A stretch of DNA of 64,000 nucleotides from Saccharomycodes ludwigii (taxonomy: Eukaryota; Ascomycota; Saccharomycetes; Saccharomycodales; Saccharomycodaceae): NCBI RefSeq assembly GCF_020623625.1, contig NC_060200.1, positions 372,001 through 436,000 on the forward strand. Direction: 5' to 3'. The translations under genes and the position numbers were made by a program. The notes under the pieces are model-generated. The model was not told the origin of the DNA, did no database searches, and worked only from the letters and a program-made list of their open reading frames with translations. Of the stretch, positions 10,610-20,612 are shown piece by piece. How positions within the stretch are numbered: the stretch's first letter is position 1; each line of letters opens with the position of its first letter.

Positions 10610-13195
10610 ATGGTGGTACTAAAGTTCCAATTGAAAAAAGTGCACAAGATGGCCATATCACTTTTATTTGTGTATACTGTTTTTGTACTGTTCTCACATA
10701 TATTAAATTTAATGGTTGAAATGATTAGAACGGATAGTAATCGAACACATTACCAATACTATCAATCGATAATACAGAACGAAAATGCTAATGCTGAACA
10801 AAAAGAAAAAGACAATGTCGTAAAAAATATGCCGTACCATCACTTATCTACATCTAAATTTTCTACCAATACAGATTTTAAAACCATCGAACATTTACAA
10901 GATTATATAAGCAACGGTGCTTGGATTAAGCCAAATGTTTATCATACCGGTGATAAAGTTGAACTATTGGTTAACAAGATAGTTTCTGAACATAATCCAA
11001 TTCCTCATGCATATTATGATTTGCCCTTTGTTTGTCCACCCCAAAGTGACAAAAAACCGTTGCATCTATCTTTAATGGAAATTTTGGGAGGTGATCGTAA
11101 GTGGCAAAGTGACTATAAATTATTTTTCAAAAAGGATCAGCAATGTGCAAGATTATGTGACAGAATCATAAAACCTTGGGCCGTTAATTATTTGATTGAA
11201 CTAATTAAACAGGAATACATGGTTAAATGGCTAATTGATGATGAATTACCTGGCGCCACTACTTTTATCTCCACTATTGATCATAAAAAGTATTACACTG
11301 ATGGGTTTCCCCTAGGATTTATTGATGAAAGCACCGGGAAGGTATTTATTAACAATCATGTTATGTTGGTTATTAGATATAGGACTGAAGACTATAATAG
11401 GTTTACCATTTTGGGGTTTGAGGTTTATCCTAAATCTACAGCAGATGCTATATGTCCTGGTGGAAGCAAGAATTATAAACATTTTGAGTTAGTGAACTTT
11501 GAGGAAGGCGCAACCATGGATGAAATTAGATTGCCATTTACATATTCCGTTTATTGGCGTGAAGAATTAAAACATACATGGAGGAATAGATGGCAATACT
11601 TCATTGATTCAAAAGAAATATCGGAATGGAACACCTCTAAATTGCATTGGATCGCATTATTAAACAGTGCGTTTATTGCCTCTATAGCCTGTAGTATTGT
11701 GCTGTTTATATATAAGAATTTGGTGTCTACGAAGCAATCAATAAAAAAAAACGACAATAGTTCAATGCACTTAGTAGATGAAAGGAATATCAATACAAGT
11801 GTAAGGAGTGGAAGCCTCTTGAAGTATAACATCATACGCCACTTCACAAATACTAGCAGGGTCATTGGTGGTAACAAGAGGTCAAGATGGTTTAACCTTT
11901 TATCTTTACTTATATCGTGTGGTGTTCAATCAAGTTGTATATTGCTTGGTTTCATACTAATTTCGTGTTCCTTAAATAAGCTACATAATATTGGTGGTAC
12001 GGTTTATACATTTGCAGTATCATGTTTTATTACAGGATGTATTTTGGCTAGTTTTATTGGTGTATTATTATTAAATTATGGTATTGATGATACTAGTAAT
12101 CTGTCAATGAAAAGAATATTACTTGAAGGATTGGTCTGTGGATCATTTGTGCCCTTACTGACATTATGTTTGATTATTTTTTTCAATTCTATTGTTTGGA
12201 TTACTGATTCTTCTCATGTTTTACCATTTAAAACTGTTGTGCTATTAGTTGGGGCATATTGTATCATATGCATCCCGCTAAGTTTGGTGGTTGCCGTTTT
12301 CACTAAATTATTTTTAGAATTAATCAATAATGGGCGCGCAAGTGTTACCACTGATAGCTCTACTAGCGACTCGGTTGTTGGTAATGATAGTAGCGGTGAT
12401 ATCGCCAATAAGCTTAAAGGTAACAATATCAGTATTTCCGATATCTTTATAACTTATTTTGATATGTTTATGAACATTTGTACCGATAACAATGATAATA
12501 ATGATGAAATGACCACTAGTAATGGTTTTAATTTATCTCCTTCACCATCATCCACATTATCTAGTACACCATATGCCAATTTTATAAACGTTGGAACTAT
12601 AACTGATAAAAATGCCTCTACATTTATGGATAATCCAATATTGTTAATATTAATTTTTGGGATAGTGCCATTTACGGTCATTTATGTCGAATTATTATCC
12701 ATATATAAAAGTATATGGGCTGAGAAAGCCCATTTTTATTACTTGTATGGGTTTTTGCTGGCCAATTTAGGTTTATTATGTCTAAGTATCTGTAGTATTT
12801 CTATTATAGGTACATGTCTACATTTCTATTATTCCAAGGCCTATTTACGATTACAAGATGGTGACCAATCCCAATTAGACACGATTACAAGTCCTTCCTT
12901 ACGTAATAGGATATTGGACGATTGGAAATGGCAAAGTTTTTTCATTGGAGGGAGTGTGGCCTGGTATTTAGAAATCTACTCTATTTATTATGTGTTTTTC
13001 GTTTTAAAAATCACTGATTTTAGCTCTATATTTTTATTCATATGCTTTACTGCACTATTCAATGGATTTGTTTTATTTGCTTTTGGTTCTTTGGGATTTA
13101 TCTCAAGTTGTTTTTTCATTTGTAAGGTTTTTCATTTTGCCACTTTAAATGGTAGCGGAGGAAATGGTTTTTTTTTCAAAAATAGGCATGCATAG
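10610..13195 (+). CDS. TMN3: Nonaspanin (TM9/EMP70 family) Tmn3
   Basis: An 861-residue membrane protein. A signal-anchor-like segment lies at about residues 14-36 (MAISLLFVYTVFVLFSHI). A lumenal domain of about 300 residues follows (HAYYDLPFVCPP, CARLCDR ... TYSVYWREELKHTWRNRWQYF), then a first membrane span near 346-370 and further hydrophobic spans to the C-terminus (GGSVAWYLEIYSIYYVFF). This layout is that of the TM9 superfamily, which acts in Golgi/endosomal membrane-protein sorting and in yeast adhesion and filamentous growth. It is longer than S. cerevisiae Tmn3 (706 residues), partly because of Ser/Asn/Thr-rich loops near residues 375-400 and 575-650. Its position between BOI/CDC27 and LSM4/SWI4 matches YER113C. 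The C-terminus (FFFKNRHA) lacks the usual KxD/E ending of the family. Confidence 0.93.
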   Translation: MVVLKFQLKKVHKMAISLLFVYTVFVLFSHILNLMVEMIRTDSNRTHYQYYQSIIQNENANAEQKEKDNVVKNMPYHHLSTSKFSTNTDFKTIEHLQDYISNGAWIKPNVYHTGDKVELLVNKIVSEHNPIPHAYYDLPFVCPPQSDKKPLHLSLMEILGGDRKWQSDYKLFFKKDQQCARLCDRIIKPWAVNYLIELIKQEYMVKWLIDDELPGATTFISTIDHKKYYTDGFPLGFIDESTGKVFINNHVMLVIRYRTEDYNRFTILGFEVYPKSTADAICPGGSKNYKHFELVNFEEGATMDEIRLPFTYSVYWREELKHTWRNRWQYFIDSKEISEWNTSKLHWIALLNSAFIASIACSIVLFIYKNLVSTKQSIKKNDNSSMHLVDERNINTSVRSGSLLKYNIIRHFTNTSRVIGGNKRSRWFNLLSLLISCGVQSSCILLGFILISCSLNKLHNIGGTVYTFAVSCFITGCILASFIGVLLLNYGIDDTSNLSMKRILLEGLVCGSFVPLLTLCLIIFFNSIVWITDSSHVLPFKTVVLLVGAYCIICIPLSLVVAVFTKLFLELINNGRASVTTDSSTSDSVVGNDSSGDIANKLKGNNISISDIFITYFDMFMNICTDNNDNNDEMTTSNGFNLSPSPSSTLSSTPYANFINVGTITDKNASTFMDNPILLILIFGIVPFTVIYVELLSIYKSIWAEKAHFYYLYGFLLANLGLLCLSICSISIIGTCLHFYYSKAYLRLQDGDQSQLDTITSPSLRNRILDDWKWQSFFIGGSVAWYLEIYSIYYVFFVLKITDFSSIFLFICFTALFNGFVLFAFGSLGFISSCFFICKVFHFATLNGSGGNGFFFKNRHA

Positions 13196-13608
13196 TAGTT
13201 TTGAAATGATTCCATCATTTATTTTCCATGTAATGATGTTAGAAAGGAGAGGAGGGGGGGGGGATATTAATGACCAATAAAAGGGAACAGTTGTAGAAAA
13301 TAAATAAAAAAGAACAATTGTAGAAAATAAATAAAAAAGAAAAAAAAGTTTGTTTAATAGGTTTTATTCCAAATTATATATATATATATATATATATTGT
13401 GTCTAATATATATATTTTTTTTTTATTATTTATTCTTCTAATTCCAAGTATTTATCTTAAAAATTCCTTTGTAGGTTTTCAAATAAATATATATATATAT
13501 ATATATATATACTCCTAACTTCCATCATTTATTTATTAGATATCTGAACCTTTTGAAGTTTACATAAAAAAGCATGTAAATAATGGAGGATATAGGACTC
13601 TTTTTGTT
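13196..13608. other. Convergent 3' spacer between TMN3 and LSM4
   Basis: 413 bp between convergent stop codons. It contains a G8-type run near 13254-13263, a 27-bp tandem duplication, and (TA)n tracts near 13376-13398 and 13486-13510. Nothing coding is seen. Confidence 0.8.
13285..13338. repeat. 27-bp tandem duplication
   Basis: Two adjacent 27-bp units (13285-13311 and 13312-13338) differ at one base: gaacaGttgtag versus gaacaAttgtag, each followed by the same A-rich tail. They lie in the shared 3' region of TMN3 and LSM4. Confidence 0.9.
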
Positions 13609-14238
13609 TTATAATTGTGAATTCCCATTCGTGGAAGATTCTATAACATCCCTTGGTTGATGAAATTGAACATACCCACCTAATCCACTCCTAGTATTGT
13701 TATTATTAGAACCATTATTATTGTTATTGTTATCATAGTAGTAGACACGTGACTGGCGGTTATTATTATTATTATTAGTATTGTTGTTGTTGTTACTATT
13801 ATTATTCAAGTATCCATTATGATGATGGTGTTGCTGATTATAGCTTCCGTTGCTATTATTATAATAGCTTCTCCTCATACCTCTGTTATTAGAATTGTTG
13901 TTGTTTATATGGGATCTTCTGTTAAATCTATCTCTATTATTATTGTAGCCACCGCTGTTGCTATAGTTATTAATATTGTTATTATTTCCATTATTGTTAT
14001 TTTGTTTAATTGTGTCAATCACATTTTCCTGTAGAGTTATACATTTGATAAATCTACCACGAATATAAAGTTCAGGTAATTCTAAAGTCTCGTTAAATTG
14101 TGTTAATTTAGCTTGTTTTAAGGTAATATTCATCCATGAATCAACATTATTTAAAGTACCGGTGATTTTTTCGTGCGTTTTTAATTCGATAATTAATTGT
14201 TGGTCCTTAGAATTAGTTAATAAATATAGAGGTAACAT
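13609..14238 (-). CDS. LSM4: U6 snRNA-associated Sm-like protein Lsm4
   Basis: A 209-residue protein starting MLPLYLLTNSKDQQLIIELK, the exact Lsm4 N-terminus. The upstream in-frame extension starts at a non-ATG codon, so I chose 14238. The Sm fold occupies about residues 1-80 (Sm1 NVDSWMNITL; Sm2 YIRGRFIKCITL). A long Asn/Arg/Gly-rich tail follows and ends with GLGGYVQFHQP before the terminal tail; this tail type in S. cerevisiae Lsm4 promotes P-body assembly. Lsm4 belongs to both the Lsm2-8 ring on U6 snRNA and the cytoplasmic Lsm1-7 ring for mRNA decapping. It diverges from SWI4, the same arrangement as YER112W and YER111C. Confidence 0.97.
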   Translation of the reverse strand: MLPLYLLTNSKDQQLIIELKTHEKITGTLNNVDSWMNITLKQAKLTQFNETLELPELYIRGRFIKCITLQENVIDTIKQNNNNGNNNNINNYSNSGGYNNNRDRFNRRSHINNNNSNNRGMRRSYYNNSNGSYNQQHHHHNGYLNNNSNNNNNTNNNNNNRQSRVYYYDNNNNNNGSNNNNTRSGLGGYVQFHQPRDVIESSTNGNSQL

Positions 14239-14643
14239 TATTGACAGAAAAAGTAACAATGGTTCCTAAATATTTTCTTAGTTGCTGGTGGTTGTTTGCG
14301 TCAAAAGGTAAGAATAAATAATGACTACACAAGTCCCTTTGAATAAAAGCCAAAGGTTAAAAAAGTGAATATTGTTGAACCAGTGTGTTATTTCTCTCAG
14401 GTCATTCCACTTCAAGGATAAAAAAAAAATAAAATTTAATGAAAAAAAAGAAAAAAAGAAAAGGAAAAAAAAAAAAAAAAAAAATATTATTGCAGGTAGA
14501 AGTAACCCGCACATTGCAATGTATTAAAAATAACATGAAATCCTATATGCCAGGAAAGCCGAGGCGTACGGAATACAGTTATTATTTTCTTTATGTAATA
14601 AAATCAAAAATTCATTACATAAAAAAAAAAAAGAAAGAAAGAA

Positions 14644-14649
14644 ACGCGT
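14644..14649. promoter_or_regulatory. MCB (MluI cell-cycle box) ACGCGT upstream of SWI4
   Basis: A perfect palindromic ACGCGT lies 478 bp from the SWI4 start. MCBs bind MBF (Mbp1-Swi6) and drive G1/S transcription; the S. cerevisiae SWI4 promoter is known to use MCB-type sites. CpG-containing hexamers are scarce in this AT-rich spacer, which makes chance less likely. Confidence 0.6.
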
Positions 14650-14668
14650 TATTAATGATTAAATTTAA

Positions 14669-14684
14669 TTGCCTTTTTGGGAAA
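14669..14684. promoter_or_regulatory. ECB/Mcm1-like element upstream of SWI4
   Basis: TTGCCTTTTTGGGAAA fits the Mcm1 P-box CCYWWWNNRG at its core and differs from the early cell-cycle box consensus (TTtCCCnnTnaGGAAA) at three positions. It lies 19 bp after the MCB. In S. cerevisiae, SWI4 is an ECB target that peaks at M/G1. Confidence 0.6.
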
Positions 14685-15121
14685 TATAATTTTTTTTTTT
14701 TTTTTTTTTTTTTCCCTTTTTCCTTTTTTCCTTTATTTAGTTGATTTGATTAGATGCTGAGAAAGCTAGATCGCCTTTTATTATTACATTTTCCCAATTT
14801 TTTTTATTTCATGTTGATTCAGATCTTTTATGATTCTGTTTATTATTATAATTATTAAAGTTTCATTTTCCTTCAGCATATATATTATCTATGGCTCTAT
14901 AAATATTAAATATGAAAATAAAAGAGACAGCGAATAATAACTATTATTAATATCGTCATTACTGTCCTTAAAACGGCAACTGTTCATTATTATTTATTTA
15001 TTTGTTTTTTTTTTTTTTTTTTTTGTTTTTTTGTTTTTTTGTTTTTTTTCCTTTCCTTATTTCTTCCCCCCATTTTTTTTGGATATTATTGCTGATACTA
15101 TATCACAAACCTTATAATTCA

Positions 15122-16126
15122 ATGGTTCATACAACCGATTCTTTTTCTTCCTCCTCCAAATCTGCTGCGAGGTCAGCTGATGACCCCAAAGGAGTGGAAT
15201 TGTTACCTGCACATTCAAATAACCAACAGCATCAACGCCAAAATTTATATATTGATAATGATGAAAGCATTGCATTAACAAACAAACTACTGATTAAAAA
15301 TGCATTACATAATCCTAGAGATGATTATAAAGAGGAAGAAATGGAATTATTCAAAACTCCAATGGTAAATAAAATTCATTTTAATTCAGATGTATTACCG
15401 TTAGGCACAATTGATAATCCAATATTAGAAATAGCCACATATGGTGGGGTGGATGTTTATGAGTGTTACACAAGAGTGCCAACTGGTCAAATGGTTATGA
15501 GAAGAGTTAAAGATAATTGGGTTAATGCTACTCAAATTTTTAAGGTGGGAAAGTTTACTAAAGCTCATAGAACGAAGATTTTGGATGAAGAAAATAAAAG
15601 AATTCGTCACGAAAAAATTCAAGGTGGCTACGGTAGGTTTCAGGGGACTTGGATTCCACTAGAAGATGCAAAATATATAATTAGTAAATACAGAATACTT
15701 CACCCCATAGTGGTGAGATTGTTAAGTTTCGTTTCCGATCCAAATAACCCCGTTCCTAGAAGAGAGAAGATGAATACACTAAAAGTAAAATCACCAAATG
15801 CAAGTTTGTTATCCCCTTCAGGGTATAGCAAGACACCAAAGGCCAATAGAAAAGGCAATGCAGATCATAATAGTACTAGTACTACCAATAGTAACAGTAG
15901 TAGTGGGAAAATAACAAAAAGTGGACTGAAAAAATCGGCAAGTTTCAACAATAAGAAAAATAGTAATAATAATATAAAGAAACAGTCAAACAGTCTAGCT
16001 AGTAACACTGCTACTATTTCTTCAATTCAAAGGATTCCTACTGCTGCTACTTCTTCATTTATGGAAACTCCAATGAAATTGGGTTCTAATGTTTTTGCTA
16101 CACCTCAACACCAACTTAATGCGCAA

Positions 16127-16191
<65 letters not shown>

Positions 16192-19100
16192 TAATAGCAA
16201 TAATAGCAACATCAAGAGTAATGACAATAATAATGCCAGCACTAACACTAATAATAGTAATAGTAATACTGACAGCAATAACAATCTGACTACTGATGAT
16301 AGTGATCGTACTATTTTATTAGATAATGAAAATAAGTCAATTTCTACCGATCAATCACCTTGTAACAATAGGTTATTAGGTTTGGAAAATCAGCAAGGTT
16401 TGAGTAGTATTAATTACACACCGAATCATTATATTAGTCAGACAGTCATGAATAAACAGGATACTAGTTTTTTGGCAAATAGAACATATTTAAAGGATGA
16501 TGTTAGTAATATTTCGTTGAATATTTGTAGTCAAAATACTAAGAACGATAAAAATAAAAATATTGTTTCAACAGATCCAAATCATATACAAATAAGCACC
16601 AAAGACTATCAACAGAAGGCATATTTAAGAATGACTAATAGATACAGTAAAAATAATGGTGATATTACTGGTTCTTCTAGTACATTTTCTTCGAATTTAA
16701 ATCCTAAAATTTTTACTCGTAGTCATAATAAAGCACCAGTCACTACCACGGCTACAAGACCATTACAGTTTTATATGTACCCAACTAACAATAGTAGTAT
16801 GTCGCCGGAAAATAATAATAAGAGCAATATTGTTAGCACACCGCATCAAAATATGGCAACTATTATGCATAATAATTTCAATATCTCATCAAATAGTCAA
16901 AGTATAGACACATTTTTAATGCAAAATGGACATGAGCATAATAATGAGAATTTTGATTCCAGTAATGGTAACATTTTTAGCAATGTACCGCCGCTAAACC
17001 AATTTAGCAATACCAATTTGTATGCCAATAATAATAATAATAATAATAATCTCATAAGGGGAAAAATAATTAATAATTCTACTGTGATTCAAAATGGGAA
17101 AATCATAACATCCACACCGGCAAACACCATTAATTTAAAACAAAAAAGAGCACAACAACACTTTCAGAGAATAAAACAACAGCAAGAAGAACAGCAACAT
17201 CATTTTTTTCCACCACAGATGGTGACAATGATCAATTATCCAAAGCAGAAACATTCTTATGTTAATGCTAATGGTATTGTTAGTAATATTGATAATAATC
17301 CCGATGGTGCCACTAGTTATATTGATTCTAAACTGTCTAGTACTCCAATGTTCGTTAATAATGCTAAGAACAATAGCACTGTACCAATTAACAATATGGC
17401 CATTGATACAGCTAGTGAGGTGGTTGCCACTGAAGAAGAATACAAGATGATGTTGCTGAATATTTTAAGTGGTTCCGATGATGATAATAAAAATAATGAT
17501 TATTTGTCTTATATTTCAAAAAAATTATTAAATCCACCATCTAATTTCAACATAGACTTTATTATAGATGAGGAGGGTCACACTACCTTACATTGGGCTG
17601 TTTCTATGGGATATTTGCCATTTGTTAGAATATTACTATATAATTTAAAATCTGATCCATTAATTTGCAACTCCAAAGGTTTTAATTGTATTACTAAAGC
17701 ATGTTTTTATAATAATTGTTTTAAAAACCAAAGCTTTACAGAGTTTTTATATTTGATGCCTCAATGTTTAATTACTCCAGACAGAAACGGTAGATTACCG
17801 CTACATTATTTAATGGATTTGAGCGTTAATAAAAACAAGGATCCTAAAATTATTGAACATTATTTGCAATGCATTTTACAGGTTCTTGCTACACCATTTC
17901 CGCAGACCTTGCCTAATGGAGAACAAGTAATGATTACGCTGCTGAGCACTGTATTAAATCACCAAGATATTATGGGGAATACTCCCTTGCATTTAGCAGC
18001 ACTAAATATGAATATCGCTATGTGCGAAAATTTATTGAATATTGGGGCTAATAGAAGCGTTGTGAATTCAGAGGGGGAAACCATGGATTCAATCCTAACG
18101 AGATATCAGAATATGTTTAGTAAATCGGATGATAATAATTCACAAATGAGTTTGTCTGCACCAGCTAGAACTACCAAAAACAATAGTAATAATGATGGTA
18201 CCAAAAATTCTAGTACTGATATCCAGCCTTCTAATATAAATCTTGCTAATAGACATGAATCGGATACTGAATATGGGATTACCAAAAAGACTGATAACAT
18301 TATTAAGATTAATAAGCATGGTCTTACAAATTTTAAATCTACTAATGGTGCAAGAGAGGTGTTACCAAGATCCCATTCAAGCATATCAAGTTCAGTTAAT
18401 ATTAATAACAACGCTAATGATAACAGCCTTAATACTAAAGTAAGAAAGAGAAATAGAACAAACAGTGTTATTGAAATACATAGTAGTAACAGATTAGAAA
18501 CGGTAGATGAAATTCCTAAAGAAAAAAGCATGACACCGAATTTATTTTTGCATCAAGCAAACCAAAATACTATTAATAATAATAATACTAACATTACTGC
18601 TCCCGTATCCTCTTCTACTGGTAGTGACGTTGCTAAGGGAAATGGTGATTATGGCAACAAGGCTGGTATCGGTGATAAAATCATAAAAAAAGAAAATAAT
18701 AGTAAAGGCAGTATTCATAGGGATAATGTAGATGATGAACTTTTAGTTGAACCAATATCAGTAAATATTAATGCCAGTTTATCCATGGATCAAAATGGTG
18801 ATAATATAAATAATGATCATCTTCTTAGCAATGCGGTTGTTACTGCTTCTAATACAAACGCCAACATATCAATACTTAAGTATAACGAAGAAGCATTCAA
18901 TATGACTGGAGTGAACAAACTTCATGCTGAACCAAATCAGAATTTAAACGGTGTATTTATTGGAAATAGTTTTGCTAATATTAACACCGCCGCAGCTGCT
19001 AATAATATTAGCCTTAACAAGGGAGACGGTATGTTGTTATTATCGCCACAGCTACCATCTAGACAATTAAGTAGTATGAGTAATACTAAGGGGTTAATAG

Positions 19101-19744
19101 GTAAAAAAATAGAATCTCAAACTTTGAACAAGACTTTTGAACTATCTCAAACATTCAATAATTTTAGGGTGCAATTAGAAAGTTTATATTTAGGCCGATT
19201 AGAAAAAATCGCAATTATGGAAGAAAAATTAGAGATGTTGAATCAATCGATTGAACATCACAAGAATTTCTTAATTAAATTGAATAAAGAACCACAAGAG
19301 GACTTAATTAAACAGGAAAAGATTTTGGGTTACAATTACACCAGATATTTGTCGGCCTTGGAGAAAAACCAGGCTTTAAATTTGGCCATCTCTGTAGAGG
19401 AAGAAGAACGAAAAATTGAACCAGATATGAAAAATGGCATTAAAACCTTAGAAGATAGTGTTGCAGATACAAATGATAAAAGCAAAGATCAGGATGTTGT
19501 TTCTAAAAGTGAGGTATTGGATGAAAAATTATCGTTAATAAAATTATGTATAAAATTAACTGTCAGGCAACTGAAAAGGAGACAAACTGTTAATGAAATA
19601 TGTGAGAACAAGGGATTATTAAATAATGAAAAATTATTTAAATATAGGAGGTTGATTGGTCGTTCAATCCAAGATATTGATTCTAAATTGGATGATATCG
19701 AAAGGGATCTCCGTGAAAATGAAGAAGAAGAGATTGGAGTTTGA
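15122..19744 (+). CDS. SWI4: SBF DNA-binding subunit Swi4 (APSES + ankyrin)
   Basis: A 1540-residue protein. I placed the start at 15122 (MVHTTDSFSSSSK) because the upstream in-frame part is Phe-rich translation of a T tract and begins at TTG. The APSES/KilA-N DNA-binding domain covers about residues 100-192 (VDVYECYTRVPTGQMVMRRV, WVNATQIFKVGKFTKAHRTK, GYGRFQGTWIPLEDA). Ankyrin repeats lie near residues 816-985 (GHTTLHWAVSMGYLPFVRIL; GNTPLHLAALNMNIAMCENL). The C-terminus (about 1340-1540) is helical and charged, matching the Swi6-binding end. Swi4 with Swi6 forms SBF, the G1/S activator of cyclin and cell-wall genes. It is much longer than S. cerevisiae Swi4 (1093 residues) because of Asn/Ser-rich inserts, one with an (AAT)20 run. 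Its neighbours LSM4 and KAP123 match YER112W-YER110C. An Mbp1 paralogue is the alternative, but synteny favours Swi4. Confidence 0.95.
16127..16186 (+). repeat. (AAT)20 coding microsatellite in SWI4
   Basis: Twenty uninterrupted AAT codons encode poly-Asn between the APSES domain and the ankyrin repeats, and mixed AAC/AGC codons follow. The purity of the codon run suggests recent slippage rather than selection for each codon. Confidence 0.95.
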
Positions 19745-19993
19745 TTATTATTGTGTATTGTTTAATACGAATATTTGATGGTTTAATTTATGTATTTTAG
19801 TGTACTCAATGTAACATCTTAAAAAGGGTAAAACCAAAAAAAAATTTATTATTTTTGTTTATTTTTAGATATGAAGATTTATTAGTGAAGAGAGTAGGAA
19901 TACCTTAATTTGGAAGGAAAAGAAAAATATAGAAATTAAACAAATGTATGAGATAATAAGTAGCTTACCCTGAATATGAACCGAAGTTGGCGA

Positions 19994-20026
<33 letters not shown>

Positions 20027-20417
20027 GGATTCTCGGTATCACAGATGTATGTTTATCTCGGAATGATTATCCTTCTCAGAACTTACTGAAGGAAAATGTT
20101 AACAAGATAAAAAAAGAGCTAAAGCTTCAAATTCATATTGAATATTTTCATTGTTTGATAAAATTATGGTGCAAAGGTGTTATAATTTTTGTACCTTTAT
20201 TTTTTTTTCCCCAATGATTTTTGTGCCCTTTTTCTAAAGCTAATTTTCAACTGCTATTGAAAAAAAAAAAAAATAAGTCGTTTCTTTTTTTCTTTTTGAT
20301 TTTTTCTATGATGGAGCAACGCACATGCTTCAATAAAACATACAATTATCTTGTCTTTTATTTACAATATATATATATATATATATATTTGATGGACTCT
20401 TGTTATTGTTATTATCA

Positions 20418-20450
<33 letters not shown>

Positions 20451-20612
20451 TACTATATTTAAGTTTGATACCCAACTTTTAGACTCAAAGCTAACTCTAC
20501 CTACTAAATACCTTCTAGGTGTGGTTTTAATTCCTAATAACAGGGAAAAAAAAAAAAATTAATAAAAACGCAAAACCAAGATTTTTTCTTATTTCCTAAA
20601 AGAGATTAAACA
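19745..20612. other. Spacer between SWI4 and KAP123
   Basis: 868 bp between tandem genes. It holds an A-rich run of about 30 near 19995-20024, several T tracts near 20200-20212 and 20426-20452, an A13 run near 20261, and (TA)n near 20369-20390. The KAP123 start context is taaacaATGG. I see no RNA gene. Confidence 0.75.

Larger units (their letters stand above)
14239..15121. promoter_or_regulatory. Divergent LSM4/SWI4 promoter region
   Basis: 883 bp between divergent starts. It has an A-rich run near 14462-14484 and T tracts at 14691-14713 and 15004-15024. A compact pair of cell-cycle motifs, MCB then ECB/Mcm1-like, is annotated separately. No RNA gene or extra coding region seen. Confidence 0.85.

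Noticed and set aside
13609-14259. Longer LSM4 frame beginning at 14259
   Set aside because: Its first codon is not ATG, and the ATG at 14238 gives the exact Lsm4 N-terminus.
14439-14744. 101-codon + strand frame in the LSM4/SWI4 spacer
   Set aside because: It is Lys-rich then Phe-rich translation of A and T tracts and overlaps the regulatory motifs; no protein-like segment.
15002-15121. Phe-rich N-terminal extension of SWI4
   Set aside because: It is translation of a T tract from a TTG codon; the first ATG at 15122 is the natural start.
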